In this document: in pieces, positions 8,610 through 17,682 of the stretch | Layout of the letters: every line of letters begins with the position of its first letter | How positions within the stretch are numbered: the first letter of the stretch is position 1 | Assembly: GCF_004155535.1 (NCBI RefSeq) | Contig: NZ_RYUH01000004.1 | Location: forward strand, 1-64,000 | DNA from: Bifidobacterium pseudolongum subsp. globosum | Lineage (GTDB): Bacteria > Actinomycetota > Actinomycetes > Actinomycetales > Bifidobacteriaceae | Length of the DNA: 64,000 nt | Direction: 5' to 3' | Translations under genes and position numbers: made by a program | Notes under the pieces: generated by a model | Seen by the model: the letters and a program-made list of their open reading frames with translations, nothing else | Told to the model about the DNA's origin: nothing | Databases searched by the model: none

Positions 8610-8845
8610 GTGTTGGGAGGTATGCGTAGTTCGACCTTTGGCGCTACGGGTTGGGCAGTGGTTTTTTCTGAAACAATGCAAGCAATGCAGAAGTCTGTCA
8701 TGCACGGCGAGTTCGGTTATGAGAACCGTTTGGGAATACTTGAGGTTCATCGTGCTCAGCGGTTTTGAGGACGAGTTTCGTCTGAAAGTCTCTGAGATTT
8801 GTCACGTAGAGGCGGATGATGCGTGACTTTCGTCTTTCTTGGGAG

Positions 8846-9844
8846 CTAGTTGAGGGTCCTGCCGGAATCCTCGATATTGCGTGACATCTGGTACATCGCG
8901 GCATGGGATTGCAGGAATTCGCGCAGATAGGGCATCTTGAAATCCACTTTGCCGTAGTCGGTGGCGGTGATGTAATCCTCGCGAATCAGTCGGTCGCGAT
9001 ACACGTTGGCATACTGCGGTGTTTTCCCGAGTCGTTTGGCAATGCCTGATTCGCAGTCTTCCATCGAAATGAAATCCTCATGGCCGTTCACCACTGATTG
9101 CCGCCAGGCCCAATACCCTACAAGTTGGATCATGAACGGGTAGCCGTGGGTTGCTCGGGCCAGCGCGTTCAGAACGTCATAGCTGGCGTTTTTGCCGCCG
9201 GCAGACAGTGTCGTTTCGAATGCTTCCCGCACATCTTCGATGGGTACGTCTTGCAACTGGTACCGTTCAGCACGCCTAGGGAATGTCAGCACGCTGTCGT
9301 TCACCACATCATCCACCATGTGGGGCACGCCTGCAAAGATCACCGCGATGTTGCGCTTCTCTTCAATCAGATGTTGGATTGCCATGGCGAATGAACGCAA
9401 TTGGGGGAGCGGCGTGCCTTCGCCCACCTCATCCAAGGTGATGAGCACACCTTGTTGTGATTCGTCCATGGCATCCAAAACGCGGCCGATGGCCTGCCTG
9501 AGGTCGGTCGATCCCTGATTCCGCTCGATCTGCACTCCACCGAGACCGATGTTCGTTTGTATGCCGGGCAGTGGGGATTCGAGCGCGACGGAAGGCAGGG
9601 TATAGGAAACAACGTGAGTGTTCTGCTTGGGCTGCAGCAGTTTGATGATCTCCGGGACAAAATCGCCTTCGGCTGTGGCGTTCACCACGTTCCATTGCAG
9701 ACTCCTCGCCACATCGCTCAGGGCATTGAGCATGACGGTCTTCCCCACACCACGCGCACCCGTGATGAAGGAAAGGCGCCCAGGGGCTCCGGAGCCGTCT
9801 TCGATGGCGAACTGGAAATCTTCGATGTACTGTTTGCGGCCCAC
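8846..9844 (-). CDS. AAA-type ATPase, probably missing its true N-terminus
   Basis: P-loop ATPase of the archaeal-ATPase/Orc-like type, function unknown. From GTG 9844 the 332 residues include Walker A GARGVGKT (29-36), Walker B VLITLDEVG, an arginine-bearing sensor region and a C-terminal winged-helix-like part. The codons immediately upstream, in frame, encode NPFKPTAGSEPPVLV (from 9886). In this family the protein normally starts just before such an NPF-x-P-x-x-G segment, but here no start codon precedes it and a TGA lies at 9899-9901. A GTG at 9900-9902 behind GGAG would be in frame if one T of the TTTT run were absent. The gene stands alone between a terminator and a repeat-rich promoter region. 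Confidence 0.75.
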   Translation of the reverse strand: MGRKQYIEDFQFAIEDGSGAPGRLSFITGARGVGKTVMLNALSDVARSLQWNVVNATAEGDFVPEIIKLLQPKQNTHVVSYTLPSVALESPLPGIQTNIGLGGVQIERNQGSTDLRQAIGRVLDAMDESQQGVLITLDEVGEGTPLPQLRSFAMAIQHLIEEKRNIAVIFAGVPHMVDDVVNDSVLTFPRRAERYQLQDVPIEDVREAFETTLSAGGKNASYDVLNALARATHGYPFMIQLVGYWAWRQSVVNGHEDFISMEDCESGIAKRLGKTPQYANVYRDRLIREDYITATDYGKVDFKMPYLREFLQSHAAMYQMSRNIEDSGRTLN

Positions 9845-9883
9845 GAGTACCGGTGGTTCGCTGCCGGCTGTCGGTTTGAACGG

Positions 9884-9902
9884 GTTGGGTATGGAAAATC
9901 AC
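9884..9902 (-). pseudogene. Out-of-frame 5' end of the ATPase gene
   Basis: On the minus strand, CAGGAGCG is followed by GTG (9902-9900), a TTTT run, and then the segment encoding ISIPNPFKPTAGSE once one T is ignored. With the sequence as given, the GTG frame diverges from the ATPase frame by one base. It is either a real frameshift, a slippage-controlled start, or a sequencing error. Confidence 0.45.
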
Positions 9903-9930
9903 CGCTCCTGCAGCGTTACGGTACAAAAAT

Positions 9931-9957
9931 TATAACAACTATAACAAGTATAACAGC
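9931..9957. repeat. Three 9-bp direct repeats TATAACAnn
   Basis: TATAACA starts at 9931, 9940 and 9949, giving three head-to-tail 9-bp units in the probable promoter of the minus-strand ATPase. A minus-strand TATAAT box (9934-9929) overlaps the first unit. It looks like a multi-site operator or iteron-like binding array. Further out, 9960-10244 holds inverted repeats GTCCGG/CCGGAC (10082-10097) and CAGCCG/CGGCTG (10125-10138), and no gene. Confidence 0.5.
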
Positions 9958-10244
9958 GCCCTGTTTTGGCAAGTGCCACAGAAGCTGCTATATTGGTGCT
10001 CCATGTGTGGAAGAGCCATGATGGCGAAGGTTGCAGCGGATATTCCCTGCGCGCGTTGATGCGCATCCTCTGCCTTCCGTGGTCCGGTGATCCGGACGAC
10101 CAAATCAACAAACCATATGCGGCGCAGCCGGTCGGCTGACATCTGCCGCGGCATGCCATCACTTCGTTTTTTATGCAGCGTCCGTAATCTCGGACGTCGC
10201 CCGCATGCGCGCAGACGGCCGCTTCACTGAGAAAGTGAGCCATC

Positions 10245-11498
10245 ATGACACACCATCCCTACTTGCAGTCTTGGCACATGCGCGTCGCACTGCTGCTCGC
10301 CGGCCAAGCGCTCTCGCTCGTCGGGTCGAGCATCGTGCAGTACGCGGTTTTCTGGTATCTCGTCATGCAGACCGACTCGGGCGTCACGATGACGGTCGCG
10401 ATGCTCTGCGCATGCGTGCCGCAGGCCGTCGTCTCGCTGTTCGGTGGCGCGTGGGCGGACCGCTGGAACAAAAAGGCGCTCATCATCCTGCCCGACGCGC
10501 TCATCGCCGTTGTCACCGTGGTACTGTCTGTCTCGATCGCGCGCGGTGCCGCCGGGCTCGCGCTGTTCTTCGTCGTGCTTGCGGTTCGTTCGGCCGGTGC
10601 GGGCGTGCAGACGCCGGCCGTGCAGTCGTTCATTCCGCAGATCACGCCGGAGGAGAAACTGCTGCGGGTGAACTCGATCAACGGCACGATCCAGTCGGTC
10701 AATATGATTGCCGCGCCCGCGATCGCCGCCGTGTTCATCAACATCATGCCGCTATGGGCGATCCTGTACGTCGATGTGACGACGGCAGTGGTGGGCATCG
10801 CGTTCGTCGCGCTGATCCGCGTGGCGCGCGAAGGCGAATCGGGCACCACGCCCGCCGTCTCCGTGTTCGCCGACATGCGCACCGGCCTGCGGCATGCGTG
10901 GCGTTATCCGCGCATCCGCAGTGTGCTCATCGCGTATGCGTTCGTCTGCTTCATCAACATCGCGCCGATGAACCTCACGTTGATTCTGATGAACCGCGGA
11001 TTCAACGGCCAGCGGCTCGACCTCGGCTTCACCGTGCTATCGACCGCGGCAGACAAGCTCGCGGCGAACGAGATGGCGTGGAGCATCGGCATGGTCGTCG
11101 GCGGCGCGCTGCTTGCCGCGTTCGGCGCGCACGTCTTCCGCAACAACATGGTGCTGCTCGCGTGTGCGTTCATCGGCATGGGCGTGTGCACCGCCGGGCT
11201 CGGGCTGTCGCCAACGCTGCTCGTGTATCTGTGCGTCGATTTTCTTGTGGGATTGTGCACATCGCTCGGTTCGTCGCCGACGTTCACGCTGCTGCAGCAG
11301 GAGAGCACGCCCGACATGCGCGGGCGTGTGTTCGGTCTGCTCACCACGTTCTCCGGTTTCGGCACGCCTCTCGGCATGCTCGTGTTCGGTCCGCTCGCTG
11401 ATGTGATCGACGTGCGCGTGATTTTCGTGCTGGGTGGTGTGCTGACGGTCCCGTTCGGCGTGTGGCTGCTGCGGGTCGACAGGCGGCCTGCTGCATAG
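10245..11498 (+). CDS. MFS efflux protein, DHA3 (MefA/enterobactin-exporter-like) family
   Basis: A 417-residue membrane transporter with 12 predicted helices. GQALSLVGSSIVQYAVFWYL is helix 1, GGAWADRWNKKALIILPD loop 2-3, and RGRVFGLLTTFSGFGTPLG helix 10, as in DHA3 drug and macrolide exporters. Proton-driven export of an unknown compound is likely. The ribosome site before ATG 10245 (AAAGTGAG) is mediocre. The gene converges with nagA, the two stop codons being 17 bp apart, and is not evidently part of the sialic acid locus. Confidence 0.82.
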   Translation: MTHHPYLQSWHMRVALLLAGQALSLVGSSIVQYAVFWYLVMQTDSGVTMTVAMLCACVPQAVVSLFGGAWADRWNKKALIILPDALIAVVTVVLSVSIARGAAGLALFFVVLAVRSAGAGVQTPAVQSFIPQITPEEKLLRVNSINGTIQSVNMIAAPAIAAVFINIMPLWAILYVDVTTAVVGIAFVALIRVAREGESGTTPAVSVFADMRTGLRHAWRYPRIRSVLIAYAFVCFINIAPMNLTLILMNRGFNGQRLDLGFTVLSTAADKLAANEMAWSIGMVVGGALLAAFGAHVFRNNMVLLACAFIGMGVCTAGLGLSPTLLVYLCVDFLVGLCTSLGSSPTFTLLQQESTPDMRGRVFGLLTTFSGFGTPLGMLVFGPLADVIDVRVIFVLGGVLTVPFGVWLLRVDRRPAA

Positions 11499-11515
11499 CG
11501 GCTAGATATGAGGCG

Positions 11516-12766
11516 TCAGGACGGCATGATTCGCCCGGCACACCACACGCGCTCGACGTGCCAGGTCTGGGGATTGGACAACAGCAGGTCGGCGGCGAAT
11601 CCGGGGGCGACCAACCCAAGCGGGTCCTTCGTAATGGGATTGGGCATATGGAATCCAAAGGCTTTCGCCGGAGCGAGCGTGGCCGCTTCAACCGCGTCCT
11701 GAGGGCTGATGCCCAAGCGGTTGATGGCATGTGCCACAGCCTCTTCAAGCACGAGTGTGGATCCGGCGATGGCGTTGTTGCTGACGAGTCGCGCGTGGCC
11801 GTCCACCACATTGACGTCCAGCGCGCCCAGTTTGTAATGGCCATCGGGGCAATCGGTGGCGGCCATGGCGTCGGTGACGAGCGCGATGCGGTGAGGCGCC
11901 AGTTCAAAGGCGAGCCGCAGCATGGGATCCTGCACATGGAACCCATCGGCGATGAGTTCGATGGTGACGCGGCGGTCTTCCACAACCGCGGGGATCGGAC
12001 CAGGTTCGCGGTGATGGAGGCCGTTCATCGCGTTGAACATATGCGTCATCAAGCCGGCGCCGGCATCGATGGCCTTGCATGCTGTGGCGTAGTCGGCGTC
12101 ACAATGGCCGATGGCGGGCACCACGCCCGAGGCACGGAGCATGCGGATGGCTTCCATGCCATGGGGCCGTTCGGGCGCGATGGTGATCTGCCGCATCGAC
12201 CCATCGGCCGCATCGAGCAGTGTGCGCACGGATTCCGGCACTGGGTCGCATAGACAATTCGGGTCGTGCGCGCCCTTGCGTGCCAGTGCCAAGAATGGCC
12301 CCTCTAGATGCGATCCCAGAATGTCGGGGCGTGTGTCCATCGACTCCCGCACCACACGGATGTTCCGGGCCATCACATCGAGTGGATTGGTGATGAGGCT
12401 CAATATCTGACGCGTCGTGCCGTGGGCCATGTGGCAGGCGCGCGCGATGCTGATTGCCTCCGCGCCATCATCGAACGCGACGCCCCAACCGCCGTGGGCG
12501 TGGGTATCGAGATATCCGGGAGTCAGGTTGCGCCCCTTGGCGTCGATGATGCCGTGCTCATCGACGCCAAAGCGGGCGCACGCCGACGCCAATTCGTCGG
12601 TGGACGTGCCGGTCGCCGCGATGGTCTCGCCGTCCGCCACCACCCATCCATGTTCCCGTACACCGCGCGCATCGACCACACGCGCATTGCGTATGGCAAA
12701 CGGCTGCGGCTCTCGCATAAGGGAATTCGTGACTGACTGTGCGGTGGCGACGTGGTTCGCGTTCAT
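11516..12766 (-). CDS. nagA: N-acetylglucosamine-6-phosphate deacetylase
   Basis: Removes acetate from GlcNAc-6-phosphate, the fourth step of cytoplasmic sialic acid breakdown, giving glucosamine-6-phosphate for NagB. The 416-residue amidohydrolase keeps metal ligands His89 and His91 (DTHAHGG), Glu155 (SHLEGPF), His221 (IGHCDAD) and His242 (THMFNAMNG), and catalytic Asp299 (LVTDAMAA). ATG 12766 was chosen because GAGG sits five bases upstream; a longer reading from 12811 would overlap nagB. It is the last gene of a minus-strand run from the ABC transporter through nanA and nagB. Confidence 0.95.
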   Translation of the reverse strand: MNANHVATAQSVTNSLMREPQPFAIRNARVVDARGVREHGWVVADGETIAATGTSTDELASACARFGVDEHGIIDAKGRNLTPGYLDTHAHGGWGVAFDDGAEAISIARACHMAHGTTRQILSLITNPLDVMARNIRVVRESMDTRPDILGSHLEGPFLALARKGAHDPNCLCDPVPESVRTLLDAADGSMRQITIAPERPHGMEAIRMLRASGVVPAIGHCDADYATACKAIDAGAGLMTHMFNAMNGLHHREPGPIPAVVEDRRVTIELIADGFHVQDPMLRLAFELAPHRIALVTDAMAATDCPDGHYKLGALDVNVVDGHARLVSNNAIAGSTLVLEEAVAHAINRLGISPQDAVEAATLAPAKAFGFHMPNPITKDPLGLVAPGFAADLLLSNPQTWHVERVWCAGRIMPS

Positions 12767-12795
12767 GATGACCTCTTGCTTGGATTGTTGGCGGT

Positions 12796-13584
12796 TCAGA
12801 TGCCCTGCCACGCCGGCTTGTGTTCGTAGGCGTAGCGGTAGTAGTCCTTGTTGCGCAGTTTCGATGCGGCCTTCTCGTCGACGATCACGGTCGCGTGTGG
12901 ATGCAATTGCAATGCGCTCGCCGGGCAGAACGCCGAGACACCGCCTTCCACGGTTTCGGCGATGGCCTCGGCTTTGCCGCTGCCGAACGCGAGCAGTACC
13001 AGGTGCCGTGCTTTCATGATCGTGCCGATGCCCTGCGTGATGCAGTGTGTGGGCACTTGGTCGATGTCGTTGTCGAAGAAGCGGGCGTTGTCTTCGCGTG
13101 TCTGCTGGGTGAGTGTTTTGATGCGCGTGCCCGACGCGAGCGATGAGCCTGGTTCGTTGAATCCGATGTGCCCGTCGGTGCCGATGCCGAGGATCTGCAC
13201 GTCGACGCCGCCCGCCGCCTTGATCATGCGGTCGTATTCGTACCCTGCCTCACGGATCGTGCTGAGGGCCCCATTGGGCACATGCACCAAGTCGGGCGTG
13301 AGTCCCAGTGGTTCCACTACCGTGCGCGTGATGGTGGAACGGTATGACTGCGGATGGCTCGGGTCGAGCCCCGCGTACTCATCAAGCGCAAATCCACGCA
13401 CGTGAGACACATCGAGATGGTCGTTCTTCACCTCGTGCGCCAAGGCCTGATAGGCGGCCAACGGGCTCGAACCAGTAGCCAATCCCAGCACGCAGTCGGG
13501 TTTGGAGTGGATCAGATCCGCCACGCACTGCGCGTAGATGCGCCCCGCGGCCTCTTCGTTGTTCACAATAATGACTTCAGCCAT
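12796..13584 (-). CDS. nagB: Glucosamine-6-phosphate deaminase
   Basis: Converts glucosamine-6-phosphate to fructose-6-phosphate and ammonia, delivering sialic acid and GlcNAc carbon into the bifid shunt. The 262-residue protein shows the phosphate loop GLATGSSP (34-41), proton-transfer Asp68 in FALDEYAGL, and the catalytic GIGTDGHIGFNEP segment with Asp137, His139 and Glu144. Its stop is 29 bp before nagA, and ribosome site GGAGAG precedes the ATG. Cotranscription with nanA upstream (45 bp gap) and nagA downstream is likely. Confidence 0.96.
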   Translation of the reverse strand: MAEVIIVNNEEAAGRIYAQCVADLIHSKPDCVLGLATGSSPLAAYQALAHEVKNDHLDVSHVRGFALDEYAGLDPSHPQSYRSTITRTVVEPLGLTPDLVHVPNGALSTIREAGYEYDRMIKAAGGVDVQILGIGTDGHIGFNEPGSSLASGTRIKTLTQQTREDNARFFDNDIDQVPTHCITQGIGTIMKARHLVLLAFGSGKAEAIAETVEGGVSAFCPASALQLHPHATVIVDEKAASKLRNKDYYRYAYEHKPAWQGI

Positions 13585-13629
13585 GTTGCATTACTCTCCT
13601 GTGTTCTTGTGGTTGGCGGTACTGTGCGC

Positions 13630-14586
13630 TCACTGTGTGGAGAGCGTGACTTCCTCGGGCGTGCGCACGGGCGTAAGTCCGCATTCACGCAGCACGGCAT
13701 CGATTGCCTCGACGTTCGCGCCTTGCAGTGGGGCGACCGGGTTCGGCATCTGGTTCGTGTCGAAGACCCCGAGCAGTGCCATTGCCGTCTTGAACGCGCC
13801 CACACCGGCGCCGAAGCCCGAAACGCCGTTCGTCACGGTGACAATGCGCATAAGCGCGGCCAGCTTGTCTTGCTCCTCGCGCACCGTCTTCCAATCGCCG
13901 GCTTCGGCGGCCTTCCACATGCGCACATACCCCGTGCACTCCACGTTGCCCAAGCCCGGCACGCTGCCGTCCGCCCCGGCCATGTAGGCGCCGTCGACGA
14001 CCACCTCTTGGCCGGTGAGCACGGTGAGCGGGTGGCCGGCCTTGCGGTTGTCGTCACACAGGAACCTGAACGCCACATCGTCGTTCGACGAATCCTTGAC
14101 GCCGGCGAGCACGCCGTCGAGCCCGAGCTTGATGAGCAGGTCCCCCGGAAGCTTCACGTGCACGCACACGGGGATGTCGTAGGCGAACAACGGCAAATCA
14201 ACGGCTTCGTGGATCAGGCGGAAGTGACGCTCGATTTCGGGCAGGCCGCCGAGCGCATAGAACGGCGCTGTCGCCACAATCGCGTCGGCGCCCAGTTCCT
14301 GCGCGACTTTCGCATGCTCGATCACGCGGTTCGTCTCGGTGTCGATGCATCCCACAAGCACCGGCACGCGGTGGTCCACAGCGGCAATCGCTGTTTCGAT
14401 GATTTCCCGACGCCGTTCGTCGGTGCTGAACGCGACCTCGCCCGACGAACCGAGGAAGAAGAGCCCGTCGACGCCTGCGTCGATGAGACGGTTGATGGAA
14501 CGTGTGAAGCTCTCGCGATCGAGCTTCTGATCGGCGGTGAGCGGTGTGACGACCGGCGGGATGACGCCACGGAACTGCTGGTTCAT
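13630..14586 (-). CDS. nanA: N-acetylneuraminate lyase (DHDPS/NAL family)
   Basis: Probably cleaves N-acetylneuraminate to pyruvate and N-acetylmannosamine. The 318-residue class I aldolase barrel has the pyruvate-carboxylate motif GSSGE (46-50), Tyr136 (FAYDIP) and Schiff-base Lys164 (GVKDSS). ATG 14586 follows AAGGAG at good spacing. By sequence alone it could be a dihydrodipicolinate synthase-like aldolase for another 2-keto-3-deoxy acid. Its place among nagA, nagB, nanE, nanK and sialate esterases makes the sialic acid role much more likely. The nearest upstream gene is the transporter ATPase, 82 bp away. Confidence 0.88.
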   Translation of the reverse strand: MNQQFRGVIPPVVTPLTADQKLDRESFTRSINRLIDAGVDGLFFLGSSGEVAFSTDERRREIIETAIAAVDHRVPVLVGCIDTETNRVIEHAKVAQELGADAIVATAPFYALGGLPEIERHFRLIHEAVDLPLFAYDIPVCVHVKLPGDLLIKLGLDGVLAGVKDSSNDDVAFRFLCDDNRKAGHPLTVLTGQEVVVDGAYMAGADGSVPGLGNVECTGYVRMWKAAEAGDWKTVREEQDKLAALMRIVTVTNGVSGFGAGVGAFKTAMALLGVFDTNQMPNPVAPLQGANVEAIDAVLRECGLTPVRTPEEVTLSTQ

Positions 14587-14668
14587 GATATTCTCCTTGT
14601 TTTGATGCATGCCGGCGATGGGCATATGCGAAACACAAATGGATAGATGGATTGCGGATTGTGGTCGG

Positions 14669-15499
14669 TCAGGCTATCGGTGCGCATTCCGCCGCTGTCG
14701 GATGCAGCAGCGATGGCGCTGCGCCGAGCAGAAGGCGCGTATAGGGGTCCTGCGGATTGTTCAGCACTTGCTTTGCCTCCCCATGTTCCACGATTGTGCC
14801 GTGGTTCATCACGATGATCTCGTCGGAGACATATCGCACGGTTTGGATGTCGTGGCTGATGAAGACCATCGAGAGGCCGAGCTCCTTCTTGAGGTCGGAA
14901 AGCAGGTTCAGGATCTGAGCGCGGACCGAGACGTCCAGAGCGGATGTGGGTTCGTCGGCGATGATCGCGTCGGGCTTGAGCGAAAGCGCTCGGGCGATGG
15001 CCACGCGTTGCCTCTGTCCGCCGGAAAGCTGACCGGGAAGGGCGTTGAGCGCGGATTTCGGCAGGCCCACCATGTCGATGAGCTCATAGGCGCGGCGAAT
15101 GCGTTCTTCTTTATTGCCCAAGCTGTGCACGATGAGCGGGTCCATGAGCTGATCCTGCACGCTCATACGGGCATTGAGTGCGGTCGCCGGGTCCTGGAAC
15201 ACGACGGAGACGACGCGGCCGATGCGCATGCGGTCCTTGGCGTTGCGGTGGGTCACATCCTGCCCTTTGAACATCACGTGGCCGGAAGTGACGGTCTGCA
15301 ATCCGCACATCACATTCGCGGTAGTGGACTTGCCGCAGCCGGATTCGCCAACGATGCCGATTGTGCGGCCAGGCATGAGCTTCAGACTCACATGGTCCAC
15401 GGCCTTGACCTTCTTCGGGCGGAAGATGGAACCGGCGCGGGTCTTGAATTCGACTTCGACGTCTTTGAGCTCGATGATGGGGGTGACTGGGGTGTTCAT
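14669..15499 (-). CDS. ABC transporter ATP-binding protein (OppF/DppF type), sialic acid locus
   Basis: One of two ATPase domains powering the peptide-type importer of this locus. The 276 residues carry Walker A GESGCGKST, Q-loop VFQDP, signature LSGGQRQR, Walker B AIIADEPTSALD and the oligopeptide-type C-terminal extension NPQDPYTRLLLGAAPS. Its start overlaps the end of the upstream fusion gene by four bases (ATGA), implying translational coupling. Transport of sialic acid or a sialylated glycan is inferred from the neighbours; the family itself usually carries peptides. Confidence 0.92.
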   Translation of the reverse strand: MNTPVTPIIELKDVEVEFKTRAGSIFRPKKVKAVDHVSLKLMPGRTIGIVGESGCGKSTTANVMCGLQTVTSGHVMFKGQDVTHRNAKDRMRIGRVVSVVFQDPATALNARMSVQDQLMDPLIVHSLGNKEERIRRAYELIDMVGLPKSALNALPGQLSGGQRQRVAIARALSLKPDAIIADEPTSALDVSVRAQILNLLSDLKKELGLSMVFISHDIQTVRYVSDEIIVMNHGTIVEHGEAKQVLNNPQDPYTRLLLGAAPSLLHPTAAECAPIA

Positions 15500-17682
15500 C
15501 GTGCTTCCTCCTTGGTGGTGGCACGAACCGGCTTGGGCTCCGTGGGTGTTGGGGTCGGTGTTGCGGATGCCTGGAATTTAGCGGCGGCACGGGCGATCAC
15601 CTGTTCGCTGTCGACGAGCGCATCGTAACCGTCCAAGGTCTCCTCGATGGAGTCGTCGACTTCGGGGTAGGTTCGATCAATGCCGTCGTCTTTGTCGAGG
15701 TCATCAGGGTGCACTGCGTAGTAATGCAGGGTGCCGGGCACTTGCTTCATCACAGGGCGCACGTCCAGACTGCGGGTCGGGTGTGACGAGCGCGGTGCGA
15801 AGCGGTCGCCCTTGGGGAAGTCGGCGGGGCTGGGCACGGTGCCGGGCACTTGGTGCAGGCGTCCGGAGCCGGCTTCGATTGAGGTGACGGACCCCAGCAG
15901 GCCGCGCGTGTACTCGTGGTGGGGGTCGGTGAGGATCTCGGTTGTGGACCCTTGCTCGACTACCTGTCCCGCGTACATGACCGTGATCGAGTGGGCGACC
16001 TTGGCCACGAGCGCAAGGTCATGGCTCACGAAGATCATGGCGAAACCGAGCTTTTCACGCAGGTCGTTGAGCAGGTCGATCACCTGCTTCTGCACCGTCA
16101 CGTCGAGTGCGGTCGTCGGTTCGTCCGCGATGATGAGCTTCGGGTCGCGTGTGAGGGCCATCGCGATCAGCACGCGCTGGCGCTGGCCACCGGAGAGCTC
16201 GTGCGGGTACGATTCGAGCACACGCTGCGGGTCAAGGCCCACGAGCTCAAGGAGTTCCTCGGCCGTGCGGGTGCCGCCGCGGGAGATGAGCTGCTTCATC
16301 TGCGCCTTGATGAGCATCGACGGGTTGAGCGAGGAGAGCGCGTCCTGGTAGATCATGGCGATCTCGTGGCCGCGCAAGGCGTTGTACCGCTTTTGGCTGA
16401 TGCCGACGATGTTCTCGCCTTCAAACAGGATCTCACCACTGATTTGCGCCTTCGGGTCCAGCAGGCCCATGATCGCAAGCGAGGTGATCGACTTGCCGCA
16501 GCCGGATTCGCCCACAAGGCCCATCGTTTCGCCGGGGCGCACCGCGAAGTTCAGGTGGTCCACCACGTTCACATCGCCGTGGCGCGGGAACTTGATGCAC
16601 AGGTCCTTCACCTCGATGACCGGCTCGGCGGTGCTGTGTGGGGTCAGACGGTCGGTGCGCTTCGCCTCGGCCTCCTTGAGGGCCATGAGCGAGGCCTCGA
16701 GCGTTTCGGCCTGGGCGGCATAGGCGGCCACCGGATCCACGAGGATGCGGTCCTCTTCGCGCTTGAGGTCCTTCTCGTTCTCGTTCTGCTCGATTGGGGC
16801 GGTCGGGGCCGCCACCATCGCATCGGTGATGCCTTCGGACAGGATGTTGAGGCACAGCACGGTGAGCATGATCGCCAGACCCGGGAAGAGCGCCTGCCAC
16901 CAGAACCCGTAGATGACTCCTTCCTTCGCGGAGGAGAGGATGTTGCCCCAGGTGGGCGTGGGCTCGGGAATGCCGGCGTTGATGAATGAGAGCGAAGCCT
17001 CGAACACAATCGCGTCGGCCACCGAAAGCGTGGTGAACACCATGACCGGGGCGGCGATGTTGCGCGTGACGTGCTTGATGAGCAGCCACGGGGCGCGTGC
17101 GCCGCTCACAATGCCGGCGCGCACATAATCCTTGCCGTATTCGCTGATGATATTGGCGCGGACGATGCGTGCGATCTGCGGCACGTAGAGGATGCCGATC
17201 GAGATGACGATGCCGATCATCGACTGTCCCAGGATCGACACGAACACGGCGGCCAGCGCGATGCCCGGGATGGACATGATGATGTCGATGCAGCGCATGA
17301 TCACTTCAGAGATCCATGTGCGTGACACGGCGGCCACTGCGCCGATCAGCGCGCCGGCGATCAACGCGAAGGCGATGGACGATAGGCCGATGACGAGCGA
17401 GTATCGCGCGCCGTAGAGCACCCGGGAGAGCACGTCGCGCCCCAGATTGTCGGTGCCGAATGGATGGTCACCCGAGGGAGTGCGGTAGTTGAGTGTGATC
17501 TCGCTGGGGTCATGTGGGGCAATGAGCGGGGCGAACACCGCACATACGATGAGCGCGAGGATGAAGATGACGGAGATCTTGGTGCCGATTGACATCTTGG
17601 GCCAGCGCTTGAGCACCAGTTTGCCATTGGCTTTGTCGACGTTCTTTGCGGAGAGGGTCTTGCTGAACAACATGGTGATCAC
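15496..17682 (-). CDS. ABC transporter permease-ATPase fusion (DppC-DppD type)
   Basis: A 728-residue fusion. Residues about 1-290 form a DppC-like permease, with the NYRTPSGDHPFGTDNLGRDVLSR-type entry loop and an EAA loop. A charged linker (about 290-350) leads to a full OppD-like ATPase with Walker A GESGCGKS, signature LSGGQRQR and Walker B LIIADEPTTALD. A C-terminal tail of about 110 residues is acidic, then Pro/Thr-rich. The start GTG 17682 overlaps the upstream permease stop (GTGA); ATG 17673 is an alternative. The fusion fixes one permease to one ATPase in the importer. It was checked for a missed stop or frameshift: the reading frame is continuous. Confidence 0.9.
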   Translation of the reverse strand: MITMLFSKTLSAKNVDKANGKLVLKRWPKMSIGTKISVIFILALIVCAVFAPLIAPHDPSEITLNYRTPSGDHPFGTDNLGRDVLSRVLYGARYSLVIGLSSIAFALIAGALIGAVAAVSRTWISEVIMRCIDIIMSIPGIALAAVFVSILGQSMIGIVISIGILYVPQIARIVRANIISEYGKDYVRAGIVSGARAPWLLIKHVTRNIAAPVMVFTTLSVADAIVFEASLSFINAGIPEPTPTWGNILSSAKEGVIYGFWWQALFPGLAIMLTVLCLNILSEGITDAMVAAPTAPIEQNENEKDLKREEDRILVDPVAAYAAQAETLEASLMALKEAEAKRTDRLTPHSTAEPVIEVKDLCIKFPRHGDVNVVDHLNFAVRPGETMGLVGESGCGKSITSLAIMGLLDPKAQISGEILFEGENIVGISQKRYNALRGHEIAMIYQDALSSLNPSMLIKAQMKQLISRGGTRTAEELLELVGLDPQRVLESYPHELSGGQRQRVLIAMALTRDPKLIIADEPTTALDVTVQKQVIDLLNDLREKLGFAMIFVSHDLALVAKVAHSITVMYAGQVVEQGSTTEILTDPHHEYTRGLLGSVTSIEAGSGRLHQVPGTVPSPADFPKGDRFAPRSSHPTRSLDVRPVMKQVPGTLHYYAVHPDDLDKDDGIDRTYPEVDDSIEETLDGYDALVDSEQVIARAAAKFQASATPTPTPTEPKPVRATTKEEAR

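Noticed and set aside
13630-14586. Dihydrodipicolinate synthase (dapA) for lysine synthesis
   Set aside because: The fold is shared, but the GSSGE motif, the operon with nagA and nagB, and the nearby nanE, nanK and sialate esterases favour N-acetylneuraminate lyase.
15496-17682. Fusion as an artefact of two adjacent genes
   Set aside because: The frame is continuous through the linker with no stop, ribosome site or frameshift signature, so a genuine fusion is the simplest reading.
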